DNA of 64,000 nucleotides from Fallopia convolvulus (GCA_964016875.1 OZ024719.1:70503224-70567223), one strand, 5' to 3'; counted from the first letter of the stretch, positions 46,970-58,279 are shown. Notes: a model not told the origin generated them from the letters alone. Made by a program: numbers and translations.

Positions 46970-49289
46970 TCAATAGAGTAGTTGTTTCTCCAAGTCTTCT
47001 TTAGTCTCTTCTACAAACAATCTCTTCCTGGCCTTTGTTGCCTGCACAATGAAATACAAAATTATTACCATTACAATCCTCTTTACACAATTGTCAAGAA
47101 CATTGCAAAATTCTACCAATAAAATAACTGCGAAGAGTAAAAGTACATCATCGCCCAGTAAAGTCCCGCTCCAGTAGGATCTGGGGGGTCAAGATGGGGG
47201 CATCTATAACCTAAACATGTCAGGAGGATGCGCCCGAAAGGCCCAAGGAAAACTGAAATTCAGCTATGTAACAATAATACATGAATTTAGTTAAAAATAC
47301 CTGTTTTTCCCAATCAGTAAAAGCAGTAGCTATAGCAAGAAGAAGTGTTTGGATTAGACTGCCAATTTGAATCCCAATCCAGAGGCCTCTGCCTCCCATC
47401 TTCAACCAAAAGGCCATCCAAATCGCCATCGGAATACCCACAAAGTAGAATGCTCCAAGCACCACTATTGCTGCTATGTGTTGCCACCCACTTCCCCTTG
47501 CAATTCCTGAAACAATACCAACAAAAAAGCCATTAAGACTCACCAGGTAACAGAAATCCAGATGTACAAGCAAAATTTGAGAATTGGTACTTACCACATA
47601 AAGTACCCTGCACACTATCTAGTATAACTGATATGCAAACAAGAGGAGCCATTTTGGTCACATAATTAACCACTTGCATCTCATTGCTGAACAAATACCC
47701 AAATACTCGATGAGAAGCAAAAAGGATTGAGCTTGCTAAGATTGCTTCAATGGTTGCAATAAGCATTGAACCGTAGACTGATACTCGAGCCCTGTCTGGG
47801 CTTCCTGCCCCTAGCTCATTTGAGACTCTTGTACTGTAAAAAAAAACACAGAATTTTTTATGATACAGTTACTACCAAAGTTAGGAATTAGTTAAAAGAG
47901 CAAAAAATCAAGTACCTTGCAGCTGCTCCAATTCCATAAGGCATTGCATAGAGAGTTGTAATGGTGGTGAGACTGTCAATGGAGAAAATTATCATTAGGA
48001 CTTTGTTTATTATATTAACATATGTAACATATGATTTGGCGAATATTCGTACCATATTGATAGAACTGAAGTTTCCAAATCAGGATTTGGTAGAAGCCCA
48101 GATAGCAATACCAGCAACTCAAATGACCACCACTCCAAACTACACAAAACATTCACAAAGACTCTAGCTTTAAATAAAAAAAAAATACTGTATAATACAA
48201 GAAAGTCAATTCAGAAGAAATAAAAAAAGGGAGATAGATGTGTAATTACCAAACCATGCCAGCAGAAGGAATTGCAAACCGGAAGAACTCTCCAACTCCT
48301 CTCAAGACGTCGAAAGAAAGAGGGGACCGGTACTGATCACAGGCAGACGAGAATTTCATGTACAAGACCAAGAAGAAGACGTTAAACCACATGGACACAC
48401 AACTTGCCACTGCTGATCCAAGGCAACCCAGATATGAGTTGAAGACCAACACCCAGCAAAGAGGGATATGAATGAAGAGAGCGGCGATGGAGCTCAACAC
48501 CATGGGAGTAATCAAGCTTTGTGCTTGGAAGAATCGAATGAGAGGCTGAAGTGTGGCATAGGCGAAAAGTGAAGGTATAAGGTATGTTGCATATTTTTGA
48601 GCTTCATGGGAAATTACTGGATCTTGGCCTATGAGGATTAGGATCTTGGCTAAGTTGGCCCAAAGGAAAGAGATTGGAATGCAAACTAGGATAAGACATA
48701 AGATACTAGTGTATGTTTGTGTTCCTAGCTTTTTGTATTGCTTAGCTCCAAAGGCTTGCCCACAAAGAGTTTCAAGTGCACTTGCCATACCAAGCTGCAA
48801 GAAAATACAAAACATAGGGATTAAACAGGAGGAAAGCATTGTAATGCAAAAAATGTGCAAAGTGGAAATCTTGGCACATTTTCTTAGGGCCCGTTTGTTT
48901 GTATAAGTGATTCCCATTCTAACATAATACACTTCATTTCATTTCTATGTCAAAATTAAGGTATGAGTCATTCCGAATCCTACCTGATTCCTAGTATACA
49001 AACAAACGGGCCCTTATAATTGTTTCGAAACAAGCCTTACCATGACGCTGTTTCCAGTAACGCTGCAAAGAGAGACGGCAATGGCAGTGCTGGCGAGTGG
49101 GAGCTCGCCGAGGTGGCCAACCATGGTGATTGAAGCAGACTGGACTAAATATTGAGACAAGTGGACAGCCACCATGGGAAGTGCTAGCATTCCAACTCTC
49201 TTAACTTCCTCTTTTATCTCTTTACATCTTTCTAGCCTTCCATGTTTTTCTTCTTCTTCAAACTTGCAAAGCAATCCTTCTTCTTCCAT
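46970..49289 (-). CDS. MATE/DTX multidrug and toxin extrusion transporter 2
   Basis: Paralogue of the gene at 39,302-42,156 with the same family role; the substrate is unknown. Seven exons join in phase to 484 aa: 49,289-49,041; 48,794-48,250; 48,139-48,053; 47,972-47,916; 47,833-47,595; 47,506-47,301; 47,041-46,970. Four middle exons have exactly the same lengths (87, 57, 239, 206) and phases as in MATE 1, so the two arose by duplication. Signatures are PMVAVHLSQYLVQSASITMV, ETLCGQAFGAKQY, LEWWSFELLVLLSGLL, STRVSNELGAGSP and RGSGWQHIAA. An upstream leader intron probably runs from a GTAATG donor (49,989) to TTTGCAG near 49,320. Intron 1 holds a Tourist-like MITE and intron 6 a reversed LINE-tail piece. 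Intact by eye. Confidence 0.92.
47160..47215 (-). mobile_element. LINE-tail fragment in MATE 2 intron 6
   Basis: On the minus strand it reads GATGCCCCCATCTTGACCC and on, the same box as at 45,850-45,868. It lies within the intron between 47,042 and 47,300 and does not touch splice sites. Confidence 0.5.
48887..49013. mobile_element. Tourist-like MITE in MATE 2 intron 1
   Basis: The ends GGGCCCGTTTGTTTGTAT and (reverse) GGGCCCGTTTGTTTGTATA are perfect inverted repeats. TTA flanks both sides (48,884-48,886; 49,014-49,016), the PIF/Harbinger target. It fills half of the 246-base intron without disturbing splice sites. Confidence 0.88.
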
Positions 49290-49321
49290 TTTGGCTTCTT
49301 TTTTTTTGTCTCTATAGCTGC

Positions 49322-49989
49322 AAACAGAATGAAAGTATGAATTTAGCTACACATATAAAAGTAATCCCATTTCATAGATTATAAACTATTTGACCACAGA
49401 ACTTAAGGAATGAGATTAGAAAGATGACATGGTAATAACCATAAAGATGTTGACATAGGTGGTAACACTATTCTGAAAATCCCGCCTAGGCCCTGGAAGG
49501 TCCAGCCCACTTAGGCACCTGTCTCGGACTGCCTAGGCAACCATTTAGGCCATCTAGGCGCTAAGTGACCTCTCTCTTCCCAGGGTGCGCCTAGCGTTTT
49601 TTAGAACATTGGGTGGTAATAATGTAGACTGAACATGTGATGTGGTAAAGCCTGCAAAATTGATCTAAAGATAATATTGGTGAATCTACAAGTCAGAAAA
49701 CTTATTTGTACCTCTTTTGTTTGCATTGTGCATAATATTGATATGAGATTTCAGTTTAAGTCTGTCACATTACATGTCTCATCTTCTATCTCACCTTGTG
49801 TAACGTTCTCCAACAAATAACAATACATGAAACCCTCACCAATTATGCTTAATTGGTGATTGAGGGTTTCAAGCATGTTTACATATGGAAGATTTGAATC
49901 GAATGGAAATCAAGCACAAAGGGTTCCAAATGGGCTATTAAAAAATACATACGTTTGAAAGACCTATAAACGAAGGGTAAAAACATTAC
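49322..49989 (-). other. Probable MATE 2 leader intron
   Basis: Minus strand: donor AAAG/GTAATG at 49,989 and acceptor TTTGCAG ending at 49,322. If used, it places a leader exon at about 49,990-50,165. It contains AAACCCTCACCAATTATGC facing its inverted copy (49,829-49,873), a short hairpin. The intron is inferred from splice-like sites only. Confidence 0.4.
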
Positions 49990-50200
49990 CTTTGTAATTA
50001 AGGGCCGTTTCCTTCACAAAGAAACGTGTCGTCGGAGTTCTTTGAAAACGGCTGCGTACGGCCTGTTGGATTGTTCCGCCGCCGCTGCCGGTGAGGTGAG
50101 CTGAGGGTTCGGCCCTCGGTTGCAGAGATTTCTTGAGGACCTCAAGGAGGAAGGGAATGATGAATTGCACCGGTTTAAATGTTATATAGTGTACAACAGC
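49990..50200 (-). promoter_or_regulatory. MATE 2 leader exon and TATA box, with a uORF
   Basis: A TATA box (CTATATAAC, minus strand) lies at 50,182-50,190. Downstream an AUG at 50,170 opens a frame of 60 codons before the splice donor at 49,989. If spliced to 49,321, the frame runs past the MATE 2 start codon, out of phase, and stops at a TAG inside the MATE coding region. This would be an overlapping uORF. I do not recognise its peptide. Confidence 0.4.
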
Positions 50201-51745
50201 TATTTTCTTTTTGTAGGATTATATTAGATAGATTTGATTAACGATATATTCTTAAAATAATATCTTCGTTTAGTTATTAGCTTAAAGAAAGTTTATCAAA
50301 TTCATACTATATCTTTAAAACGTTTATCAATTTGAATAATGATGTGTTTGAATTATTATGCATTAAATTATATTAAATTATTAATATATTAGATTATATT
50401 GGATTAATTGTTTAATGTATTAAATTGGATAGTTCAAACGAATCCTAAATTTATAGGTCCAAATAATATATAATTCAATTTATACATAGCGATTAGCTTG
50501 TGAGATCTCATCCAACATCCATTAGATATTTTTTTGAAAAAAGAAATATGTTGTTTTATACATTAAAATCATTGTCTTTCATTTTTTTGACTTGTAAGAA
50601 TATGTTGTACCGTAAATTTTATGTGTTTTTCCTATCACAATAATTATAACTCCGTACTTATTTGAGTTATTTCATCTAGAATTTTCAAGTGTCCCCAATC
50701 TTACTTATCTGGAATTAGTTAATAGAGGTGGTTGAATGATTTATGTGGTAGGCAAGTGAAGTAAATATAATTTCAGAGGAAGAAATTGATCGATCATTGA
50801 CAAGAATGTGTAAAGACTATAAACAGTACCTTGTAAGTTCGGTTGCCTTCACAAAGGTGACAAAGGGCCGTTTTGATGGAGGGAAGATGAATTGCAAATT
50901 TTGTACTTTCTCCAGTTTTAAATTCCAAAGGGTGTACAACGATTAATATTTTTGTGTACAAGGGAATTATATCAAGTAAAGTTTTTTCACAATTTTAATG
51001 ATAGAATTTCTACGTGATTTTACTATTAGATTGATGCTAAATTGATGTAAGATATTTTTGTATCAAATCTAAATATTGGAATTACAAAAGTATTATCAAT
51101 CCAAACAAGTGTAGGAGTTTATAAGCCAGACAACGTACGTAAATCCATTATCCATATAATTCTATCATAATTCAACTTATAAAATGCGAGGCTCAAAAGG
51201 CCTATTAATTCGAATTAGTGTAGGAATTTACACACAAGTTATTGTACTGTGGTGCAATAATTCTGAGATAATTCAATTCATAGCATGTGAAATCCAACCC
51301 AACAGCAAATAATGATCTTTCAAAATTCAAATATAAATGCACTTTTTTACACCAAAAAAATATATAAATGCACTTCTTTTAATCTTGAAATCACGATTTT
51401 TTGTAGCTTTGAATGCCTCCTCCATGTTTCAAATTTTAATACAGCTTTGAAAGTCACGTTCACTTAGCAAGTGTCCCAATCCTTAACATACTATGCTTTT
51501 AAGGAAAACAAGTGTAGAAAATCCAACAAACTAGTATTGAAATGGAACACTAATTTTTAACAAACAAAAACAGCATACCCAAATCCTCAAATTTCATGCA
51601 ATCAATTCATGTTAATGTGCCAAATGCTGACATGCTGCAAGTAAAAAAAAGATTGGATTTCAAGATGCTCAAACCTTTTCGGCATCAAAATTAGCACATT
51701 GCTTTAACCATTCTCTTTTAGAATCAGTACTGAAATCAAATGCTA
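50201..51745. other. Intergenic between MATE 2 and ASF1
   Basis: AT-rich. It includes the partial leader duplicate at 50,830-50,960. The last 150-200 bases before 51,746 are probably the ASF1 3' UTR. No other gene was seen. Confidence 0.5.
50830..50960 (-). repeat. Partial copy of the MATE 2 leader/promoter module
   Basis: Shares with 49,985-50,215 the order: donor-like site, TTCACAAAG, AGGGCCGTTT, GATGAATTGCA, a TTTAAAT-containing stretch and GTGTACAACG. The middle GC-rich part of the leader is missing, and the TATA box is lost (TTTGGAATTTAAA instead). I read it as an upstream duplicate of the leader and core promoter. Confidence 0.5.
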
Positions 51746-53641
51746 TCAAGTCTCTAGAGACGGTGGATCTTCTGAAGGCGGCTCAGGCGGCTCATTGTTT
51801 TCAGCAACATTATCAGGTTCAGGCTGTTCAGCAGCAGATTGATCTCCAGGCTCATTGTTTTCTGGTTGAAAATTGATAGGGAATTTAGTGACTCGTGGCT
51901 TATCAGCTAAAATATTCCTTTGAACCTTGTCAATCAAAACCTTCTGAGGTGGCTCTTCTTTCAGCTGTTCATCGTCGTAGTCATTGTTCACATAATATCC
52001 TACTCTGATAAATTCTTGTCCTGCGTATGAGCATGTTAAGAGGAGCACTGTCACACCGATGATGTCCTCTTCACGGATCTTTGACGGGTCTGGAGGATCT
52101 GCCTGAAACAGTGATGGTATGTTAAAATCAGATAGTTTCCACATTGACATAAATGAACACCATTCAAGCCAGAATTAAGGTGATTGAGATTGAGAACCTG
52201 GAGAACAAAGCGATAGTTGCCCACATTGACAGGCCCAACAAGTACGCTTTCTAAAAGCTGGTCGTATGTATCATCCTCAGCAGATCCCACGTAGATCAGT
52301 TTCCATTCCAAATCTATACATCAATGCATCCATCAGATTTAGCATTTTGAATGTTGACCCACAAAATTAGACTAAAATAATTTAGATACGCTTTCCTCCC
52401 ATCAACAGAAGGCCTTTTTAGATGAATGGTTGATTCAGGTTTTACCACTTAGCATGATGAAATCATTAATCAACTACAATGATTGTTGAATGGCAAAATA
52501 AGAACTAAAAAGATTGCATGTTTCTTCTGTAAATGCTACATATTTAGTATGCTAGGACCACTAGCTAGAGAAATCAACCCAAAAAAAGGACAGACAAAGG
52601 AAGCAAAATGACCATCATCATAGAATGGTTATGAGATGCTTTATCATAAACAGTTTTCATACAAAGGAACTCTTGTAGCCTATTTTGATTTTTGACAGGT
52701 TTTATAGAGTGTAAAGGGAACTAGTTTGAAACAAGTGACATCAATTGCTAGTTTATAGCAACTTTTAACATCATTGACTGGATAATGCACCGAAAAAGAG
52801 TGCATGTCTTGCCTGAAAGGAGATTTCTGATAGTCCAAGCAACGCAATAAAACACCACTATCATTACACAGTGATCCACGAATCTCAGTGCCAGATCTCA
52901 AGACTCAGCTCCCTATTAGTTCAAGTACTCCATAGTTATACTACCTTTTATCTTTCCTATACATATTCAATTTCAGCATAGTGCTGATTTGAGGAATTAG
53001 TCTACAAGCAGAGATTAGATCTCTTCTAAAGACATGTCCATTAATACAAGTCACTGAATAAGCAGTTTAGATGGGGCAAAAGGTGGCCTTCCCTTCAATC
53101 CAAGGAGCATATCTAAGACAAGAACCTTTAAACTAACCCCAGAAAAACACTTCAATGCATCAGGTGATGAAGAAAGACAGCGTTGTAGTGCCTAAACCAT
53201 AACACATCACACTTAACACCAGGAACCTATAAACTAACCACAAAAACCTAGAAAAGTACTCCAATTCATCAGCAGGTCAACAAAGATAACAAATCAATGT
53301 TCAAGCCATACAAAAGCACACTTGAGATACAATAATCAACTCTACAAAATCACTTTAATGCATCAGGAGATGAAGAAAGACAAGAATTCAGTGTACAAAT
53401 CACACTTTCGATTCAGCATCCTAAAAACTAACCCCAAAACCCTAGACAAAACAAAATAGCGGCTCAAGTCTCAGCAGAGACATCGAAAAATTCAGAAGCA
53501 AAAATTCACAAACAAGGGGAGAAACTACGAACCATCTTGAAGCGGGACAAGGCATTCATAAGAGATCTCGAACTGAAAAGGGTTGAGAAATGGAGCCGGG
53601 TTGTCCAAAACGGAGACGTTAGTAATGTTCACAGCGCTCAT
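51746..53641 (-). CDS. ASF1: Histone H3-H4 chaperone ASF1
   Basis: ASF1 binds the H3-H4 dimer and passes it to CAF-1 and HIRA for nucleosome assembly in the nucleus. Three exons on the minus strand (53,641-53,533; 52,313-52,198; 52,102-51,746) join in phase to 193 aa, normal for plants. The start is the first AUG of the conserved MSAVNITNVSVLDNP. The immunoglobulin-like core covers residues about 1-155 (FQFEISYECLVPLQDDLEWK, YVGSAEDDTYDQLLESVLVG, ADPPDPSKIREEDIIGVTV, FIRVGYYVNNDY). The C-terminus is a Pro/Glu/Asn-rich acidic tail with the repeat NNEPP/NNEPG. An E2F-type site lies upstream at 53,979-53,990, as expected for an S-phase gene. No defect was seen. Confidence 0.95.
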
Positions 53642-53978
53642 TGTAAGACGATTTATCTCCCTCTTTTGACCTTTCCCTTTTTCCCTCAGCAGAAGCAGAG
53701 CGTCAGAAGTAGCCGAACTCTATAAAACCCTAAATCGAACAAACGACATCGAACATCGAACATCGAACACTAAGAGAAACCCTAGATTGGTAAATTGACT
53801 GAATCTATAGGAAGGACCAAATTAGGGAAGTAGAAATTACCAAAGGGCGAAGATTACAAAGAGGGAGTCGGGGAAATTTGTGCTTGCTTTGATTAGAAAG
53901 GGAAATTGGTGAAGAAAGGCGATTCGAAAACCCGAGAGCGGGTTCTGCAGGAGGCGGGGTTTACTAAAGGAGTACAAA

Positions 53979-53990
53979 TTTGGCGGGAAG
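53979..53990 (-). promoter_or_regulatory. E2F-type site upstream of ASF1
   Basis: The plus strand reads TTTGGCGGGAAG, a match to the E2F consensus TTTSSCGC/GGCGGGAAA. It lies about 340 bases before the ASF1 start codon, in the likely promoter. ASF1 genes are reported E2F targets in Arabidopsis (general knowledge). Confidence 0.6.
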
Positions 53991-54201
53991 CGGTTTGCTT
54001 GGGCGCTCTCGGCTAATTCTTATGGTGTAATTTCACTCAACCATGTGTATAAAGTGTAAGAATTCTCACAAAATTTCTATGCCATATGAATCCACAGTCG
54101 CCCAACCCAACTTTGAGAAGCCACGCAAAATGAATGACAGCAAAAACTAACATTTTATTTTAGTGTTATAAGTTTATTACTCCTAGTAGTTGTGCAATTC
54201 G
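53991..54201. other. Intergenic, distal ASF1 promoter
   Basis: Short gene-free stretch between the E2F-type site and a hAT MITE; nothing else is recognised. Confidence 0.5.
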
Positions 54202-54702
54202 TAGAGCCTGTAATCGAATCGAGCCGAGTTTGAGTTGTTCAAGCTTGACTCGATTAAAAATAGACGAGTTTGAGCTCGAACGCGAGTTTAGTTCGAGCTT
54301 AAATAATTGTTTGAGTTCCGTTCATTTAATTGTTCACCGAATCCGAGCTTGCTCGCGAATCTCTGATTTAGTTTCTTCGATAGACAAATTCGTGAACAAC
54401 TCGTTTACTTGATCAATTATACAAGAAAATGAAACTACAAATTAAATTACGTGGTTTGAGAAACACCATCAAAACTATGTAATTTAATATAAATGTTATA
54501 CTATATACTATATATATATATTATAGTTTATTCATGAACATGTAATCTAATTTTTTATGAGTGTATAATCGAGCTCGCTCATGAGTATAAAATCGAGTTT
54601 GCTCATAAGCAAATGAGCCGAGTTATCTTGTGCTCAAGCTCAATTAATTGAGCCGAACACCGAATTTCTCACAAACGGCTCGGTTCATTTATAGTCATGC
54701 CG
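54202..54702. mobile_element. hAT MITE, CGAGC-rich, 501 bp
   Basis: Subterminal DNA is full of GAGCTCG, CGAGTTTG and GAGCCGAG. The ends are imperfect inverted repeats meeting at CGAATCGAGCCG and (reverse) TGAACCGAGCCG. The flanking 8-mers GCAATTCG (54,194-54,201) and GCAATTCC (54,703-54,710) match at 7 of 8. Older than the other hAT MITEs here. Confidence 0.65.
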
Positions 54703-54919
54703 GCAATTCCTGCGTGTAGTTTTGAGGTCAAACAAATTGTTAAATTTAAGGTCAAACAAAAAGGAAAAGGGCCAGGCCCAAAAAATCCCATGGACAAGAC
54801 AACCCATCATTCTCAATCCAAATACAAGGCAGACTGTAAAAATTCTCCTTCCCCACAAGTGGAGGCGTACGTAGAGAGAGCCCTATTATCAATCAAAATT
54901 AGAAGTAAATTTTTTTTTT

Positions 54920-55909
54920 CGGAAATTTCACACGGTAATCCTGAATTATGACATTATTCATGAGGTGTACTAAAATTTAGCATAATTTACACGGTAACCC
55001 TGAGTTGTATACGAAATTCTCAAAGTAACCTTGAGGTTCAACGAAATTTGTCAAATAACCAAAAAGGATAAAATTACATTTAACTATTTAATTTATAAAA
55101 AAAATAATAAAGCTTAAATTTTTAAAAAATAAAAAATAAAAATACAAAAATAAATAAAAATACAAAAATTGAAAAAACAAAAAATAGAAAACTAAAAAAC
55201 AAATAAAAATAAGAAAAATTAAAAAAAATTGAAATTTTTAAAAAGGTTTAAATTTGTTAAAATTTGATTTAATCCAGTACAGTAATATGATTTTTTTTTT
55301 TGTCGATGGCCAATTGACCACTGAAAGTTTACTAATTAAACATATCAAAAAAAATAAAATTGGTGCTCGGTCATTGAGTTTTTATTCTTCAGTGGTCAGG
55401 TCAACTGGCCATTAACAAAAAAAAAATTTAAGATACTTGTATAAATTAAATACGTGACAAAATATTTTTGTTTAATATGTTTAATTAATTAATTTATAAT
55501 GCAAAAATATAATAAAATTTGAAAAAAATTATTAAAATAAAAACTTTCATATTAAGGTAATTGATTAAATTAAATTTTAAAAATTTTAAACCTTTTTAAA
55601 TTTTAATTTGTCTTTTTTTTATTTTTTTATTTTTTTTTTAATTATCTATTTTTCAGTTTTTTATTTTTATTTTTTTTAATTTTTTTTTTAATTTTTTTTT
55701 TTTGTATTTTTAAAATTTTAATTTTTTTTATTTTTTTAATAAATTAAATAGTTAAATGTAGCTTTTTGGTTATTTGATAAATTTCATTTAAACCTTAAGA
55801 TTATTTTGCAAATTTCGTATTCAACCTAAAGTTACCGTGTAAATTATGCTAAACTTTAGTACACCTCATAAATAATGCTGTAACTCAGGGTTATTGTGCG
55901 AAATTTCCG
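54920..55909. mobile_element. Long-TIR foldback element, Mutator-like
   Basis: The ends CGGAAATTTCACAC and (reverse) CGGAAATTTCGCAC begin inverted arms of roughly 180 bases or more, which share ACACGGTAA and TGAGGTGTACTAAA. Ten Ts lie outside each end, a possible 9-10 bp target duplication in a poly-T site. The middle has a second inverted pair (GATGGCCAATTGACCACTGA against TTCAGTGGTCA-GTCAACTGGCCAT). The core is A/T-rich and non-coding. Confidence 0.7.
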
Positions 55910-56137
55910 TTTTTTTTTTCTCAAATGAAATCACCGAATACTTTATTTAAAAATTAATGGTCGAAATATTTTCAATTTTAACTTGTATCCCAAGTAAGTC
56001 CCTGAAAACCCTAAACCCAAAGCAAGAAGTCTCGTCGTGTGTATATATATAATACATGATATATTTTGCAGGGTTGATTGACTAGAGTCCGTAGAAGAAG
56101 TTGAAGAGGAAGAAGCGATTTTGTGGATCGTCTATCG

Positions 56138-56299
56138 ATGGGGATAATCCGGAGAAATTTACGATTCATAGTAGGGATCCTGTTCGGAGCGTTTATCGCT
56201 CAAAACTACAACGTTCCCAACATCAAGATACTCGCCTGCACCGCCTTCGACACAGCCAAGGCCGCCGAGAGAAAGTACCGGAAGCGCGACTTGCCATGA
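56138..56299 (+). CDS. STMP1-like mitochondrial microprotein, 53 aa
   Basis: A short gene that reads MGIIRRNLRFIVGILFGAFI, then AQNYNVPNIKILACTAFDTA, then a basic tail KAAERKYRKRDLP. The layout (one N-terminal helix with GxxxG-like spacing, then AQNYxxPN, then a charged tail) matches my recollection of human short transmembrane mitochondrial protein 1 (C7orf73), a respiratory-chain associated microprotein of the inner membrane. The start is chosen because the helix begins right after it and the frame is short but complete. The longer frame overlapping it at 56,101-56,364 is a shadow. A TATA-like run lies at 56,041-56,055. It may carry an intron only in the UTR. Function in plants is inference. 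Confidence 0.75.
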   Translation: MGIIRRNLRFIVGILFGAFIAQNYNVPNIKILACTAFDTAKAAERKYRKRDLP

Positions 56300-57307
56300 T
56301 CGATCTAATGACGACGCTGTTTATGGCTCAAGCCTTTCGTTTTCTCTTTATCGAATTGGGATAGAAACCTAATTTTGAATTGAGTTTTGTTATGCTGTGT
56401 GATTTTGTGTAGATAGGATTTGATTCTGATTGTTTTCGTTGTGCATTGGGATGAAATTGGTCCGATTGTTATTGTGTGATTTCAATCTGCATGTTGACCA
56501 TAAAAATTGTACTGAACTTGTTTGTAGTAGAACCACGGGGACTGAATGTTTGGATTCGAAAAGGTATCCTAGAACGTACGTAATCGATCGAAAACATGTG
56601 AAAGAATTGCATGTAGAAATGTAGAATAAAGCTCAAGCAAACATATATCATTTCTGGTCTTTACATATGACAATAATAATTTTCACCAAGACAACTCAAA
56701 CTGCTTGTGCGGTGGCCAAACATATATTGTCAAAGAATATTGTGTAATTTCTGGCCAAAAAGTTTATTACCCTAACTTTAGAAATCAACAAAGACAAAGA
56801 ATTCAACTGGCACTCAGCATTACATATATGTCAAACTTTGGAAAAATACCGTGGTTGCCCAATAATAAGTAATAAAGTAAACAATGATACCGATACAGTT
56901 GGAAGGGCGCAAACTCAACTATCTAAATGGAGACGATATTGTTTAAGATGTATCCGGCATTAGAACCAAATTCCCTTATGTAGAGTATGTCAATAAGGCT
57001 CTCCAAATGAAACTATCCAAACTTTCTTAGGTAGAACATGTCAATAAGGCTCTCTAAATGAAACTATTATGGAAAATGCTAGTTGAACCAAACAATACAT
57101 GAGTATAATTGTTTTGAAAAAATACCTAAAAATAACGACCTTTTTCACTTACAAAAAGCAAGTTAAATACTTTATGGCAATGGAAGAAATTGATGAACCT
57201 TAGAGGAGAGTACATAGAAGGATTAATATGGCAGGTAGGTCATAGGCGATGGTCACACAATTCGCTTTCAGAAAGACAAGTGGGCAATACAAGAATCCTT
57301 ATAGAAA
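56300..57307. other. Intergenic, one tandem duplication
   Basis: The first part is probably the 3' UTR of the microprotein gene. At about 56,975-57,065 a unit holding ATGTCAATAAGGCTCTC and AAATGAAACTAT is present twice. No gene was supported. Confidence 0.5.
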
Positions 57308-57669
57308 TCTATAACTATATATTAAAGTTGTCCCTTTTCAAGCCACCAGAACGATTTTGGCCCCACATTAATTAATTTTTATTTCTAATATTTTAACTTT
57401 ACCCTATTATATTCTTCTTTAATTATTTAAATCTATCTTTAACATCAAATAAATATCTATTTAGTATAACAATATCTTTTTAAAACTTTCTTATACAAAT
57501 ATTTAAAATTAAAGATAACAATTTTAAAATATTTTAAAATAAGTATAAATATATTTTACCTTTTAGCATGATATCTTTTACGAAATTATTTATAGGTATA
57601 TTTTTTTCTTTTATAATAAAAAATTAATGATAAATATTTATAATGTTTATAAATAAAAAATTGGTAATA
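57308..57669 (+). mobile_element. Helitron 5' fragment
   Basis: Begins TCTATAACTATATATTAAAG after a host A, the same 5' end as the element at 57,670. Its 3' hairpin and CTAG end are missing, so it is truncated by, or in tandem with, the complete copy that follows. Confidence 0.65.
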
Positions 57670-58279
57670 TCTATAACTATATATTAAAGTTGTACCTTTT
57701 TGAGTCACCATAACGATTCTAGCACCATAACGATTCTAGCGCCACCTTATATTTAAAAATTAATTTTTATTTCTATTATTATAACTTCTTTCTATTAAAT
57801 TCTTTTTAACTATTTAAATTTATCTCTAACATCAAAAAAATATCTATTTAGTATAACAATATTTTTTGAAAGCTTTCTTATACAAGTATTTAAAATTAAA
57901 GATAAAGTATTTAAATATTTAAAAATAAATATAAATATTTTATCATATATCTTTTGACGAATTTATTTATAGAAATATAGTGATTCTCTTTTATAAAAAA
58001 TTAGTGAATAAATAGTTAATTTTTTTAAAATTAATAAAAATGGATAACAAAATATTTAACAGATATTGAAATATTTGATAAACTCTAAATTTACGTACAT
58101 GAAAAGTAATAAAATAGGAAGAAAATATTTTTGATTTAAAAATTATATAAACATTCTACGAACAATAAATTACTTATATTAAAGTTTATATTACATTTTT
58201 ATTTATTTATTAATATCCTATTTATAATATTTATAAAATATCGAATCGTAGTCGTACATGGTACGACGGGTAAAACTAG
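57670..58279 (+). mobile_element. Non-autonomous Helitron, complete
   Basis: Starts TCTATAACTATATATTAAAG after an A. Ends with the hairpin GTCGTACATGGTACGAC, then GGGTAAAACTAG and a host T. No coding. The hairpin and GGGTA spacer are like those of the Helitron at 5,503-6,488 (GTCGTGCAAGGCACGAC, then GGGTATAACTAA), so both belong to related families. Confidence 0.75.

Noticed and set aside
49964..50170. 68-codon ORF as an independent gene
   Set aside because: It lies in the probable MATE 2 leader and reads past a splice donor; better explained as a uORF.
53537..53725. 62-codon plus-strand ORF
   Set aside because: Antisense shadow of ASF1 exon 1.
56101..56364. 87-codon ORF starting MKRKKRF
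   Set aside because: Overlaps the STMP1-like gene in another frame, with an Arg/Ser-rich random look and no recognisable fold; the shorter frame has the family pattern.
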